From: Nitrospira sp.
GTDB lineage: Bacteria; Nitrospirota; Nitrospiria; Nitrospirales; Nitrospiraceae
Assembly (NCBI GenBank): GCA_030444405.1
Contig: JARFPM010000010.1
Span: forward strand, 21,090 to 85,089
Direction: 5' to 3'
Length of the DNA: 64,000 nt
The translations under genes were made by a program, and so were the position numbers. Of the stretch, positions 46,268 to 57,615 are shown piece after piece (position 1 is the stretch's first letter; the number at the start of each line of letters is the position of its first letter). A model generated the notes under the pieces. The model was not told the DNA's origin and searched no databases. It saw nothing but the letters and a program-made list of their open reading frames with translations.

Positions 46268-47815
46268 ATGACACGCATGATCAGAATTTTCGATACGACC
46301 TTGAGGGATGGCGAGCAATCGCCGGGCGCCAGTATGAACGTGGAAGAAAAGGTCATGGTGGCCAAACAACTGGCCCGGCTTGGCGTCGATATTATTGAAG
46401 CGGGATTTGCCTATAGTTCGCCCGGTGACTTTGAGGCCGTGCGGCGTATCGCGCAGGAGGTCGAAGGACCGACGATCTGCAGTCTGGCGCGGGCTCGACC
46501 TGAAGATATTGATCGAGCCTGGGAGGCCTTGAAAGGCGCGCCGAAGGTTCGCATCCATACGTTTCTTTCTACGTCCGATATTCACCTGAAGCACCAGTTT
46601 CGGATGACTCGGGAACAGGCCAAACAGCGCGCCGTGGAGATGGTCCAACGGGCGAGGGCTTATGTTCATGATGTCGAATTCTCTCCTATGGATGCCAGCC
46701 GATCAGATCCCTCGTTCCTCTACGAGGTCATTGAGGCGGTCATCGCTGCCGGAGCCGGCACCGTGAATATTCCTGACACGGTAGGGTATGCCGTCCCACA
46801 AGAATTCGGCGTACTGATCAAGGGGATTTGCGACAAGGTTCCCAATGCCAAACAAGCCGTGATCTCCGTCCATTGCCACAACGATCTGGGTGTCGCGGTG
46901 GCAAATAGCTTGGCGGCGATTATGAATGGGGCGGGTCAGGTGGAATGTACGATCAACGGAATCGGAGAACGCGCGGGTAATACGTCCTTGGAAGAGATTG
47001 TGATGGGACTGCGCACCAGAACGGATTTCTATCGTGCAGACACCAGGATTCGAACCGAAGAGATTGCAAAGACCAGCCGTTTGGTCAGCAAGATCACGGG
47101 GATGGTGGTGCAACCCAATAAGGCGATCGTGGGGGCAAACGCCTTTGCCCATACGTCGGGCATTCATCAGGATGGCTTGCTCAAAGAGAAGACGACCTAT
47201 GAAATTATGCGTCCGGAATCGATCGGATTGGTCGAAAGCCAGATGGTGATGGGCAAGTTGTCCGGGCGTCATGCCTTCCGGCAGCGGTTGGAGGAGTTGG
47301 GTTACAAGCTCGGCGAGGCAGAGGTCAACCACGCCTTCGAGCGGTTCAAAAAACTTGCCGATCAAAAGAAAGAGATCTTCGAGGAAGATCTCGAAGTCAT
47401 TGTCTCCGAAGAATTGTCGAAGATGGCCGAGCGCATCGTCTTAAAGGCGCTTCAGGTCTCGAGTGGAACGGATCGGGTCCCTACAGCCACGGTCGAACTG
47501 GAAATCGACGGCGTACCCGTCGCTCAAACCGGCACCGGCGATGGGCCGGTGGATGCCGTGTACCGCACCATTGCCGCCATGACACAGACGAAGAGCAAGT
47601 TGCTGATGTATGTCGTGAAGGCCATCACCGGTGGGACAGATGCACAGGGTGAAGTGTCGGTGCGTGTGCAAGAGGATGGTCGCACGGTTACAGGCCACGG
47701 CGCCGATACCGATATCATCACGGCGTCTGCTCGGGCCTATATCAGCGCCCTGAATAAGCTGGCCTATCTGGCGACGAAACAGGCGCAAGGCGAGCAGAAG
47801 GTGAACTTGATTTGA
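46268..47815 (+). CDS. leuA: 2-isopropylmalate synthase
   Basis: A 515-residue enzyme that condenses acetyl-CoA with 2-oxoisovalerate, the first committed leucine step. The TIM barrel starts [14 protein letters not shown], with metal ligands including the H-C-H-N-D-L-G motif and G-E-R-A-G-N-T-S. The C-terminal leucine-binding regulatory domain (about 390-510) suggests feedback inhibition. Expression is probably controlled by the T-box upstream. The start is ATG 46268, with a second ATG at 46277. Confidence 0.96.
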   Translation: MTRMIRIFDTTLRDGEQSPGASMNVEEKVMVAKQLARLGVDIIEAGFAYSSPGDFEAVRRIAQEVEGPTICSLARARPEDIDRAWEALKGAPKVRIHTFLSTSDIHLKHQFRMTREQAKQRAVEMVQRARAYVHDVEFSPMDASRSDPSFLYEVIEAVIAAGAGTVNIPDTVGYAVPQEFGVLIKGICDKVPNAKQAVISVHCHNDLGVAVANSLAAIMNGAGQVECTINGIGERAGNTSLEEIVMGLRTRTDFYRADTRIRTEEIAKTSRLVSKITGMVVQPNKAIVGANAFAHTSGIHQDGLLKEKTTYEIMRPESIGLVESQMVMGKLSGRHAFRQRLEELGYKLGEAEVNHAFERFKKLADQKKEIFEEDLEVIVSEELSKMAERIVLKALQVSSGTDRVPTATVELEIDGVPVAQTGTGDGPVDAVYRTIAAMTQTKSKLLMYVVKAITGGTDAQGEVSVRVQEDGRTVTGHGADTDIITASARAYISALNKLAYLATKQAQGEQKVNLI

Positions 47816-47874
47816 CGCGGATCTCCACGGTACAGTTTCAGCTTCCGTGGTGAGGCCTGTTGAATTGAGAGGGT

Positions 47875-48243
47875 TTGTCCGTGTTCAAGGTGACGCCGGC
47901 GGATCGCCCCGAGTTTCTGGCCGGGGATGAGACTCGCTTGCGGGAGATTTTTCATCCTGGCAAGCATCAGCTGAAACTGAACTATAGTCTTGCCCACGGG
48001 ACATTACCGGCCGGTCAGCGCTCGAAGCGCCATGTCTTGACCTCGTCGGAAGTCTACTACTTCATTTCAGGGCGGGGCCGCTTCACGATCGACGACCAAG
48101 TCACGCCGATCGAGGCCGGAACGACCATTTATGTGCCGCCAGGAGGACAACAGTGTGTCGAAAATACCGGGGAGAGCGATGTTGAGTTCCTGTGTCTTGT
48201 TGATCCGGCCTGGCGGATTGAAGATGAAACGATACTGGAATAA
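47875..48243 (+). CDS. Small cupin-domain protein
   Basis: A 122-residue single cupin barrel. Motif 1 resembles R-H-V-L-T-S-S-E-V-Y-Y-F-I-S-G-R-G, and motif 2 is I-Y-V-P-P-G-G-Q-Q-C-V-E-N. Metal residues are incomplete (one His and Glu in motif 1, Gln replacing His in motif 2). The start is TTG 47875 or GTG 47881. It lies between leuA and leuB and probably shares their transcript. Function is unknown. Confidence 0.75.
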   Translation: MSVFKVTPADRPEFLAGDETRLREIFHPGKHQLKLNYSLAHGTLPAGQRSKRHVLTSSEVYYFISGRGRFTIDDQVTPIEAGTTIYVPPGGQQCVENTGESDVEFLCLVDPAWRIEDETILE

Positions 48244-48276
48244 CCAGAAGCGATTGAGTCATCGAAAGGAGCGACC

Positions 48277-49350
48277 GTGAAGGCCAAGATTGCAGTGCTG
48301 GCCGGTGACGGTGTCGGGCGCGAGATCGTCCCCGAAGCCGTGAAGGTCCTGAAGGCGATTGCCGAGAGGTACGGACATTCATTCGAGTTTGTCGCAGCCG
48401 ATATCGGCGGGCAGGCGATTGATAAAGTGGGTGTGCCGTTGCCGAAGGCCACATTGGCGCTTGCCAAGCAAAGCGATGCTGTCTTGCTGGGCGCTGTTGG
48501 GGGGCCTCGATGGGAGAGCCTGGAGTACAGCCTGAGGCCGGAGCGCGCACTGCTCGGCATCCGCGAGGCCTTAGGACTCTATGCCAACTTGAGGCCGGCC
48601 AAGCTCTATTCGAATTTGGTGGATGCTTCCACGTTGAAGCGCGAGATCATCGAGGGGATCGACATCCTTGTGATCCGCGAGCTCACCGGCGGTATCTATT
48701 TCGGCAAACCGAAGGGGATCGAAAAGTTGCCGAACGGTGAAGAACGAGGGTTCAATACGGAAGTTTATTCGACTGAAGAAGTTCGGCGAATCGCCAAGGT
48801 TGCATTCGAAGCGGCACGGAAACGGCGCAAGAAGGTCACCTCGGTCGACAAAGCGAATGTGTTGGAATCGTCCGAGCTTTGGCGCAAGGTGGTTATCGAT
48901 GTCCATGCGTCTTATCCGGACGTCGAACTGGGACATATCTACGTGGATAACGCGGCGATGCAGCTGGTTCGGAATCCGCGACAATTCGACGTGCTGCTCT
49001 GCAACAACATGTTCGGAGACATTTTGAGCGACGAAGCGGCGATGCTGACCGGTTCGATCGGTATGTTGCCGTCGGCGAGCATCGGGGCCAAGGTCGGCCT
49101 CTTTGAGCCGATTCATGGGAGCGCTCCGGACATTGCAGGGAAAAATATCGCCAATCCTATTGCCACGATCTCATCGGCCGCCATGATGCTGTCGTATGCC
49201 TTTCAACTCGATAAAGAAGCGGAAGCTATCGAACAGGCCATCGTGAAAACGCTCGACCTTGGGTATCGCACCAAAGATATTCAAAGTCCCGGAGCGAAGA
49301 TCGTCGGCACTGTGGAGATGGGTGAGGCAATTGTTCGAAACTTAAATTAG
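48277..49350 (+). CDS. leuB: 3-isopropylmalate dehydrogenase
   Basis: A 357-residue NAD-dependent decarboxylating dehydrogenase. It begins [11 protein letters not shown]. Substrate and NAD segments include L-L-G-A-V-G-G-P, then [27 protein letters not shown] and [12 protein letters not shown]. The start is GTG 48277 after GAAAGGAG. leuCD is not in the window. Confidence 0.96.
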   Translation: MKAKIAVLAGDGVGREIVPEAVKVLKAIAERYGHSFEFVAADIGGQAIDKVGVPLPKATLALAKQSDAVLLGAVGGPRWESLEYSLRPERALLGIREALGLYANLRPAKLYSNLVDASTLKREIIEGIDILVIRELTGGIYFGKPKGIEKLPNGEERGFNTEVYSTEEVRRIAKVAFEAARKRRKKVTSVDKANVLESSELWRKVVIDVHASYPDVELGHIYVDNAAMQLVRNPRQFDVLLCNNMFGDILSDEAAMLTGSIGMLPSASIGAKVGLFEPIHGSAPDIAGKNIANPIATISSAAMMLSYAFQLDKEAEAIEQAIVKTLDLGYRTKDIQSPGAKIVGTVEMGEAIVRNLN

Positions 49351-49366
49351 TCAGTGGCTCTGGACT

Positions 49367-50575
49367 ATGGCAGCCATTCTTTCCACATGGATGATCAGAA
49401 CGCTCGCTGGCAATGGCGAGTCTGGTTGTACGGGAGACGGCGGACCTTCAATACAGGCCCGTTTGAACGAGCCGAAGGGGGTAACGATCGATTGCCATGG
49501 CAATGTCTATGTGGCCGATTCCGAAAATCATGTTGTTCGCAAAGTCGATCGTGCGACCGGTATCATCTTCACGGTAGCCGGCATGTGCGGTGCGGACCAC
49601 ATGTGTTCGGCTGTGGAACGGGATGCACCAGCCCGGCCTAGGGATGAAGACCCTTTGGCCGATGGTGCCGGCGAAACCGGCTCGGCGGAATTTACTCAGC
49701 AAGCTGATTTGAGCGGAACCGTCCGGTATTGGACGAATCAACAAGCCACGTCTACCAAGCGGTATGGCGGAGACGGTGGTGCCGCGGTGTGTGCGCAGCT
49801 CAACTTTCCTACGGCAGTCGCTGCGGACCGTGAGGGGAATTTATATATCGCTGATACCATGAACCATCGCGTGCGGATGGTCGATTCCGAAACGGGGATC
49901 ATTTCGACGCTGGCCGGAACTGGCCAGGCTCGATTCTCCGGAGACGGCGGCCCTGCCAACAAGGCTACACTCAATGAACCGGCGGCGCTGGTCGTTGACG
50001 ACGCGGGCCGACTCTATATCGCCGATCAAAGCAATCATCGTGTACGGGTGGTAGACCTTAAAACCGGTGCGATTCGGACAGTTGCGGGAACCGGGACTGC
50101 GACGTACGACGGAGATGGGAAGCTTGCTGTTGACACGGCCCTTGCCGGTCCCAGTGGATTGGCCTTGGCGGGTAACCGTTTGTATATTGCTGATACCTTC
50201 AACGGCCGAGTTCGATGCGTCGATCTTTCGTCAGGGTTGATGACCACGGTAGCCGGAGACGGTGGGGTTTATCGGTATGAGTCACCGTCGGATGCCCCCT
50301 CGTCTAGTCTGGCACGCCCGACGGGAATTGCATTAGACCAGGAGGGACATCTTTTTCTGACCGATTCAGACAATCACCTCATCCGGCTGTGGGATTGGGC
50401 ATCCGGGGTGGCGTTCTGTGTGGCGGGGCAAGGAGTTCCATCCTATTCCGGCGATGACGGCGCCGCACGAGAAGCCAGTTTGTGTTACCCATTCGGTATC
50501 GTCGCCGATCGCGACGGAACGTTGCTGGTGGCCGACACCTTCAATCATCGCATTCGCGTATTGGCATTGGAGTAG
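49367..50575 (+). CDS. NHL-repeat beta-propeller protein
   Basis: A 402-residue protein made of NHL repeats, about five to six blades, with recurring units such as G-D-G-G-P, then Y-I-A-D-T-M-N-H-R-V-R and I-S-T-L-A-G-T-G. No signal peptide or other domain is seen. NHL propellers are binding scaffolds. A segment at about 85-130 between blades is atypical and low in repeat character. It lies between leuB and asd, 7 bp before asd. Confidence 0.85.
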   Translation: MAAILSTWMIRTLAGNGESGCTGDGGPSIQARLNEPKGVTIDCHGNVYVADSENHVVRKVDRATGIIFTVAGMCGADHMCSAVERDAPARPRDEDPLADGAGETGSAEFTQQADLSGTVRYWTNQQATSTKRYGGDGGAAVCAQLNFPTAVAADREGNLYIADTMNHRVRMVDSETGIISTLAGTGQARFSGDGGPANKATLNEPAALVVDDAGRLYIADQSNHRVRVVDLKTGAIRTVAGTGTATYDGDGKLAVDTALAGPSGLALAGNRLYIADTFNGRVRCVDLSSGLMTTVAGDGGVYRYESPSDAPSSSLARPTGIALDQEGHLFLTDSDNHLIRLWDWASGVAFCVAGQGVPSYSGDDGAAREASLCYPFGIVADRDGTLLVADTFNHRIRVLALE

Positions 50576-50582
50576 GCGCATC

Positions 50583-51605
50583 ATGATCAAGAGGAAACCA
50601 GGGTATACGGTGGCGGTCCTTGGCGCGACCGGTGCGGTGGGCAAGGAAACCCTTGAGATTTTGGAGGAGCGGAAATTTCCGCTGACGCGTCTCCGGCTCT
50701 TTGCGTCCAAACGATCGGCCGGTGAAGTGATGACATGCCAAGGCAAGGAGTGGAAGGTTGAAGAGTTGACGGAATCCTCATCGTTCGAGGGCGTCGATCT
50801 GGCGTTTATTTCGGCGACGGATACCATCAGCAAAGACTATGGTCAACGACTGGGAGCGGCCGGTATTGCCGTGATCGACGATAGTGCCGTGTTCCGCATG
50901 GACGACAAAGTTCCCTTGGTGGTTCCGGAGGTGAACGCTGCTGCCTTAGGTGACATGCCTAGGGGAATCGTTTCCATTCCCAACTGTACGACCACGCCGC
51001 TGGTCATGGCGCTCAAGCCGCTTCACGATGCGGTGGGGGTGAAGCGCGTGGTGGTGACGACCTTTCAATCGGTGTCGGGAACCGGAGCGGCGGCCATGGA
51101 TGAGCTGATGGATCAAACGAAGGATTTGCTGGCGTTTCGCGACGTCACAACCAAGGTCTATCCCTACCAGATCGCCTTCAATCTGTTGCCGCACATTGGG
51201 TCGTTCAACGAGGGGGGCGACTGTTCGGAAGAAGTCAAGATCGCGAAAGAGACCAGGAAGATACTCGGTGCGCCGGGGATTCGGATGACTGCAACGACGG
51301 TACGAGTGCCCGTGTTGCGCTGTCATTCTGAGGCGATTAACGTCGAATTAGAACGTCCACTGAAGGCGAACGAGGCGCGTGCTGCGCTGGCAGCCATGCC
51401 CGGCGTGATTGTCTACGATGATCCCGTGAAGAAGCTGTATCCGATGCCGCTCGATGCGACAGGGAAAGATGAGGTCTACGTCGGCCGCGTGCGGGAGGAT
51501 GAATCGATCGCGAACGGCCTCAACCTTTGGGTGGTCTCCGACAATCTTCGCAAAGGAGCAGCACTGAATGCCATTCAGATCGCGGAATGCCTAGTGAATG
51601 GCTAG
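50583..51605 (+). CDS. asd: Aspartate-semialdehyde dehydrogenase
   Basis: A 340-residue enzyme that reduces aspartyl phosphate, leading to lysine, threonine, methionine and isoleucine. The NADP site is V-L-G-A-T-G-A-V-G-K-E-T. The active Cys is in S-I-P-N-C-T-T-T-P-L, and the catalytic His lies in the V-L-R-C-H-S-E-A segment. ATG 50583 gives the normal start; the longer in-frame opening from 50418 overlaps the NHL gene and is not real. Confidence 0.95.
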   Translation: MIKRKPGYTVAVLGATGAVGKETLEILEERKFPLTRLRLFASKRSAGEVMTCQGKEWKVEELTESSSFEGVDLAFISATDTISKDYGQRLGAAGIAVIDDSAVFRMDDKVPLVVPEVNAAALGDMPRGIVSIPNCTTTPLVMALKPLHDAVGVKRVVVTTFQSVSGTGAAAMDELMDQTKDLLAFRDVTTKVYPYQIAFNLLPHIGSFNEGGDCSEEVKIAKETRKILGAPGIRMTATTVRVPVLRCHSEAINVELERPLKANEARAALAAMPGVIVYDDPVKKLYPMPLDATGKDEVYVGRVREDESIANGLNLWVVSDNLRKGAALNAIQIAECLVNG

Positions 51606-51660
51606 CTCCGTGTGCTGTACACGGGACTGGTTGGGTACTCCGCTCATGGGATGAAAGTTG

Positions 51661-51915
51661 ATGCCGGAATGGAATACGTTGGGCAAGATTCTGATCGGAA
51701 TAGGGCTCGGCATTGTTGCCCTCGGGATCGTGTTGGTCGTCGTGGACCGGATTTCCGGATTAGGGAACGTCTTCAGTTGGCTCGGCAAGCTTCCGGGTGA
51801 CATTTCCATCAAACGTGATAACTTCAGCTTCTATTTCCCCATTGCGACAAGTCTTGTCATCAGCGTCCTTTTCAGTCTGCTATTCTATCTCGTAGGATGG
51901 CTTTTTCGCCGATGA
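51661..51915 (+). CDS. Small DUF2905-type membrane protein
   Basis: An 84-residue protein with two hydrophobic helices (about 8-28 and 58-80). The family centre L-G-K-L-P-G-D-I-S-I-K-R and F-Y-F-P-I-A-T-S-L lies between them. The family is widespread but uncharacterised. The start is ATG 51661 or TTG 51658. It overlaps the next gene by 19 bp. Confidence 0.85.
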   Translation: MPEWNTLGKILIGIGLGIVALGIVLVVVDRISGLGNVFSWLGKLPGDISIKRDNFSFYFPIATSLVISVLFSLLFYLVGWLFRR

Positions 51916-53126
51916 TAGGCGCAAGGCTCTGGGCTGGCGCAGCGGGATTGGGGATCTGCCTCGGCTCGATCGTGATGCCTGAGGCGGAGGCGGCGCAATC
52001 GATTCGCGTGCTGTTGACTCCCGATGTCCAGCAGTTGGAAGTGCAGAGCGATCAGACCATTTGGGTAACCGACGAACATGATCAGGCGTGGTCCTATCGG
52101 CCTGCCCTGCGAATCAAGGTGCGTGGCCATGCGTTGATCCTCAACGGTAAACCGGTGGTAAGTGATCATCTGACATTGCGGGCGGGAAATCACGACCTCA
52201 AACTGTGGCTGAATGAGAACGGCAAGAAGACAGCACTTCACGCAAACGATGACAAAGGCGCGTTGCAAATCAGTGGGTTGATCCAGCTCGTTCGGCGAGG
52301 AAAGGGACTGCTCCTTGTCAATCATGTCGATTTGGAGGAGTATGTCAAAGGTGTTGTGCCGGCAGAAGTGAATCCGGCCTGGCATCCTGAGATGCTGAAG
52401 GTTCAGGCAGTCGCTACTCGAACATATGCGCTGTATCAGCACATGCTGAGCTCCACTCGGGACTATGATGTGGTCGCGGGGATTCAAGATCAGGTGTATC
52501 GCGGTCGCCAAGGTATCGATGCACGAGTGGTAGAGGCGGTGGAATCCACGAGGGGACTCGTGGTGACCTACCAAGGCGCTCCGATCTATGCCGCATTCTC
52601 TTCGACCGCTGCCGGGATCACGGAGGATGCCATGTTTGTGTGGTCGAAGGATCTTCCGTATTTGAAGGGTGTGGAATGCCCGTTTGACCTTGAGTCGCCG
52701 TATTATCAGTGGAAGGCTTCTCTAAAGATAGACACCTTGGAGAAGAATTTGCGGCAACAAGGATTTGCGGTTGGAACAATCGCGACCATCACTCCGCTTG
52801 CCTATAGCCGCGCCGGACGAGTGGCGACGCTGCGGATTGTGCACTCAAGCGGGGAGTTGATGCTACGGGCCGAAGACCTGCGTAAAGCGGTAGGGTATAC
52901 CGTGGTACCCAGTACGCAATTTTCGGTTGAGTCGGTCGGGCAGGACGTCGTTTTTTCCGGCTACGGAGCCGGTCATGCGGTTGGTCTTTGCCAGTGGGGT
53001 GCGAAAGAGCTGGCTGAGTTAGGCTATTCCTTTTCGAGCATTCTTCGCTACTACTATCCTGGGACAGAGCTTCAGGATGCGTCATTGACGCAAGCACCTC
53101 CTGCTCCATCGGCACCTCCTTCCTGA
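51897..53126 (+). CDS. SpoIID/LytB-domain protein
   Basis: A 409-residue protein with a signal peptide (about 1-32, ending A-E-A-A). The SpoIID/LytB region contains L-E-E-Y-V-K-G-V-V-P-A-E-V, then W-H-P-E-M-L-K-V-Q-A-V-A-T-R-T-Y-A and the C-terminal G-Y-G-A-G-H-A-V-G-L-C-Q-W-G-A. In Bacillus SpoIID is a peptidoglycan lytic transglycosylase. In Gram-negatives these proteins are assumed to act in wall or septum turnover. The predicted location is periplasmic. It overlaps queA by one base. Confidence 0.9.
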   Translation: MAFSPMIGARLWAGAAGLGICLGSIVMPEAEAAQSIRVLLTPDVQQLEVQSDQTIWVTDEHDQAWSYRPALRIKVRGHALILNGKPVVSDHLTLRAGNHDLKLWLNENGKKTALHANDDKGALQISGLIQLVRRGKGLLLVNHVDLEEYVKGVVPAEVNPAWHPEMLKVQAVATRTYALYQHMLSSTRDYDVVAGIQDQVYRGRQGIDARVVEAVESTRGLVVTYQGAPIYAAFSSTAAGITEDAMFVWSKDLPYLKGVECPFDLESPYYQWKASLKIDTLEKNLRQQGFAVGTIATITPLAYSRAGRVATLRIVHSSGELMLRAEDLRKAVGYTVVPSTQFSVESVGQDVVFSGYGAGHAVGLCQWGAKELAELGYSFSSILRYYYPGTELQDASLTQAPPAPSAPPS

Positions 53127-54145
53127 TGCAACTTTCCGAGTTCGACTTCCCCTTCGATCCTTCACTGGTCGCGTTGCAACCGGTTAGCCCTCGTGATCAC
53201 GCTCGGTTGCTGCTCCTCGATCACCGAAGCGAGCGGCCTGTGCATCGCCGTGTCGCCGATCTTCCGTCTCTGCTCAATCCAGGGGATCTGCTGGTCGTGA
53301 ATGACACGAAGGTCTTGGCGGCGCGAGTGTCGGGAATCAAAAAACCGACGGGAACACCGCTTGAGGTGCTGTTCGTGAGGGACCTCGGCGAAGGGCGGTG
53401 GGAGATCATGGTCAAAGGCGTGTTTCACGTCGGCCAGGTCATCGAATTTGATCAACAATCTCACGCGACGATCGTGAAGCGCGATTCCACGGGGACTGAG
53501 GTGGTGGTGGACAGCCCAGTGCCGGTCACACAGTTATTTAAAGCACGAGGGGTTATGCCGCTCCCTCCGTATATCAAGCGGGAGCCGACTCAGGAGGATC
53601 ACCGCTGGTATCAGACGGTCTTTGCCAAACACGAGGGTGCGATTGCCGCCCCTACGGCTGGTCTTCACCTTACCGAAGAGCTGTGTAGGCGACTGAACGT
53701 GTCGGGGATCAAAATCGCGGCGGTGACCCTCCATGTCGGTCCCGGCACGTTCAAGCCGGTCACGACGGAGCGGATTGAAGATCATCAGATGGGGGCGGAA
53801 GCATTCACAGTCAGCGCACATGCCGTGAAAGCGATCCAGGAAACCAAACGTACCGGTAGGCGGGTAATCGCTGTGGGCACCACGGTCGTCCGTGCGCTTG
53901 AAACCGTTATGAAAGAAAAGGGGGAGATGGTCCCCATGTCCGGCGAAAGTCGGCTCTTTATGACGCCAGGGTTCCAGTTCAAGGTCGTCGATGCCCTCAT
54001 GACGAACTTTCACCTACCGCGGACTACATTGTTGATGCTGGTGTCGGCTTTCGCTGGAATCGATCGGATTCGCAGAGCCTACGAAGAAGCAATCAAGGAG
54101 CGATATCGCTTTTACAGCTACGGGGACGCGATGCTGATCATCTAG
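53126..54145 (+). CDS. queA: S-adenosylmethionine:tRNA ribosyltransferase-isomerase
   Basis: A 339-residue enzyme that builds epoxyqueuosine on tRNA. It begins L-S-E-F-D-F-P-F-D-P and includes R-D-H-A-R-L-L, then L-L-N-P-G-D-L-L-V-V-N-D-T, A-A-P-T-A-G-L-H-L-T, V-G-P-G-T-F-K-P-V and the C-terminal T-N-F-H-L-P-R-T-T-L-L. Full length. Confidence 0.96.
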   Translation: MQLSEFDFPFDPSLVALQPVSPRDHARLLLLDHRSERPVHRRVADLPSLLNPGDLLVVNDTKVLAARVSGIKKPTGTPLEVLFVRDLGEGRWEIMVKGVFHVGQVIEFDQQSHATIVKRDSTGTEVVVDSPVPVTQLFKARGVMPLPPYIKREPTQEDHRWYQTVFAKHEGAIAAPTAGLHLTEELCRRLNVSGIKIAAVTLHVGPGTFKPVTTERIEDHQMGAEAFTVSAHAVKAIQETKRTGRRVIAVGTTVVRALETVMKEKGEMVPMSGESRLFMTPGFQFKVVDALMTNFHLPRTTLLMLVSAFAGIDRIRRAYEEAIKERYRFYSYGDAMLII

Positions 54146-54187
54146 CTGCTTGCTGATCCGGCATGGCTCGACAAGACGAGTTGAACT

Positions 54188-54886
54188 TTATAGCAATTCT
54201 CTGCGGATGGTGATCGGCAGCTTGGCCTTCATCGACTGCAGGAATGACACCAGGGCACGTTGTTGTTTCTGCAACAGCATGTCATCGAGCACCCGCTGCT
54301 TCGCTTCTGCCGCCTTAGCCGGGTCTGAATCTTGTGGCCTGGTCATGAGAGACTGTCCTTCGGCAATCTCCGCCGGGGTCAAGGCCACGGAGTCTCGTAC
54401 GATCATCCGAGCCTTATTGGCTAGGACTTCCTGGTGCTGGATCGACTCAAACGACGCCGGGGTGAGATGATTGGCTGCTAGAATCCGCTTATAGAGTTCC
54501 GGGTCGAAGGTTCCGTTCTTTTGAAAGGCCGGAGTTTGCATGATCAGTTCGCGCAAATCGGCATCGGAAACCCGCACGCCCATTTCCTCAGCCGCGATAA
54601 TCCAGATACGACTATCGACAAGTTGTCCGACGACGAATTCCTTGAACTCCTCCTCTTTGAAATCGGTCTTAACGTTTTCTTTATAGATGCGGCGCATATT
54701 TTCATGGGTACGCTTGAATTCATCGATGGTGACCGATTGGTCTCCGACCTTGGCGACGGGTCCGCCGGCCTGTTCCCCGAATCCCCACCACCCCATCGTA
54801 ATTACGAAGGCTACAGCTAAGAGCCCCATGATGGATTTGAGCAACCAAGGGTAGTTGTGAGCTGCATTGCGCATTGTCTTGATCAT
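54188..54886 (-). CDS. SurA-N-terminal-type membrane-anchored chaperone-like protein
   Basis: A 232-residue protein. An N-terminal membrane anchor (about 15-33, L-L-A-V-A-F-V-I-T-M) is followed by a SurA_N domain (V-A-K-V-G-D-Q-S-V-T-I-D-E-F, then Q-L-V-D-S-R-I-W-I-I). This resembles PpiD/SurA, but no parvulin PPIase domain follows; the C-terminus ends after the helical part. It may be a chaperone-only member. It is convergent with queA. Confidence 0.8.
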   Translation of the reverse strand: MIKTMRNAAHNYPWLLKSIMGLLAVAFVITMGWWGFGEQAGGPVAKVGDQSVTIDEFKRTHENMRRIYKENVKTDFKEEEFKEFVVGQLVDSRIWIIAAEEMGVRVSDADLRELIMQTPAFQKNGTFDPELYKRILAANHLTPASFESIQHQEVLANKARMIVRDSVALTPAEIAEGQSLMTRPQDSDPAKAAEAKQRVLDDMLLQKQQRALVSFLQSMKAKLPITIRRELL

Positions 54887-54944
54887 GTCAATCCTCTTCT
54901 TCTGTGAGGCAGCAGTGTACTTGTGGACAGGACGGAAGGCAAGA

Positions 54945-54974
54945 GCGGGCAGGTTCAGTGCGGGCAGGTTCAGC
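54945..54974. repeat. Tandem 15-bp repeat, two copies
   Basis: GCGGGCAGGTTCAGT (54945-54959) and GCGGGCAGGTTCAGC (54960-54974) differ only in the last base. They lie in the 266-bp gap between the SurA-N gene and the RDD gene, which holds no gene. Confidence 0.85.
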
Positions 54975-55098
54975 CTTACGCGGAGTGTCTACAAGCCCCA
55001 GCTTCTGGGGACCTTCCTCCCTCGCATCTGCCTTCGGGAGACCAAAAGGCGGTTCGGCACGGTTCCGAAAAGAAAACAGAAAAAAGATCGGTCTTTGT

Positions 55099-55127
55099 TT
55101 GTGCAAGTTGATGCGTTTTGTTATACT
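55099..55127 (+). promoter_or_regulatory. Promoter for the RDD gene and possibly the mre cluster
   Basis: TTGTGC (55099-55104) and TATACT (55122-55127) with a 17-nt spacer lie 26 bp before the RDD start. Confidence 0.6.
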
Positions 55128-55152
55128 TTGCCACTAATTAGAAGGAGATCCC

Positions 55153-56729
<1,577 letters not shown>

Positions 56730-56742
56730 GGTTCCATCCCTC

Positions 56743-57615
56743 ATGCGGATGGTCAATTTACGCGCATCGTACAGCGCCAGGCGTGTCGCCCTCGTTCTTG
56801 CCGTCATTCTCGTGCTCGGGTTCCTTCTTCTACCCGGCCAACTCCAAAGCGTATTTCAGCAGGTGGGTAGTCCCTTCGGATGGATTATCAGTTGGCCTCT
56901 TCAGGCTGTGGCGGGGATCCATGGTCGGATCGCTGATATCTGGGGACGATACGTGGCCCTCCAAGGGGTTGAAGAAGAGAATCAACAGTTGAAGAGAGAG
57001 CTGGATCTTCTCAAAGAACAAAACGGGCAGTTGCGAGAAGCCTCGGTGGCGACGGAGCGGCTCTCCGCGTTGCTGGAGTTTAAGAAGCAAGTCCTTCCCA
57101 CATCCGTGGCCGCCCAAGTGATCGGGCGCGATACCGGCAATTGGTACAAGACGATCATTCTGAACAAGGGTACGTCCGACGGGCTTCAATCGGACCAAGG
57201 AGTGATTACTCCGGCAGGTGTGGTCGGTCGCGTCGTCAAGACTACGGCCTCCACCGCCGTTGTCTTGCTCGTAACGGATCCCAATAATGCGATTGCCGGA
57301 TTGATCCAGCGCACCAGAGATGAGGGAATAGTCGAAGGAACAACGCAGGGACAGGCACGACTCAAGTACATTCCGCTGTTGTCCAACGCGCGGCCGGGCG
57401 ATCACGTCGTCACGTCAGGATTGGTAGGGGGGTTCCCCCGAGGTATACCGATCGGCACGATCACAAGAATCGATAAGGAAGAAGAGGCGCTGTTCCAATC
57501 TGCGGAACTTTCCCCGGAGGTCGATCCGAATCGGGTCGAAGAAGTGTTGGTCATTCGGTCTTCCTCTTTTCCGACCGAAGGGGAGCGTCTTGTTGTTCCG
57601 AAGCCCAAGCCATGA
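56743..57615 (+). CDS. mreC: Rod-shape determining protein MreC
   Basis: A 290-residue bitopic protein. A membrane helix lies at about 14-32 (V-L-A-V-I-L-V-L-G-F-L), with a coiled coil at about 70-110 (N-Q-Q-L-K-R-E-L-D-L-L-K). The periplasmic beta domain follows, with G-R-D-T-G-N-W-Y-K-T and V-G-R-V-V-K-T. The start is ATG 56743; the longer opening from 56671 overlaps mreB. MreC activates PBP2. Confidence 0.94.
   Translation: MRMVNLRASYSARRVALVLAVILVLGFLLLPGQLQSVFQQVGSPFGWIISWPLQAVAGIHGRIADIWGRYVALQGVEEENQQLKRELDLLKEQNGQLREASVATERLSALLEFKKQVLPTSVAAQVIGRDTGNWYKTIILNKGTSDGLQSDQGVITPAGVVGRVVKTTASTAVVLLVTDPNNAIAGLIQRTRDEGIVEGTTQGQARLKYIPLLSNARPGDHVVTSGLVGGFPRGIPIGTITRIDKEEEALFQSAELSPEVDPNRVEEVLVIRSSSFPTEGERLVVPKPKP

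Noticed and set aside
50418..50582. Longer N-terminus for asd
   Set aside because: It would overlap the NHL gene by over 150 bp and does not resemble the family; the Rossmann motif starts just after ATG 50583.
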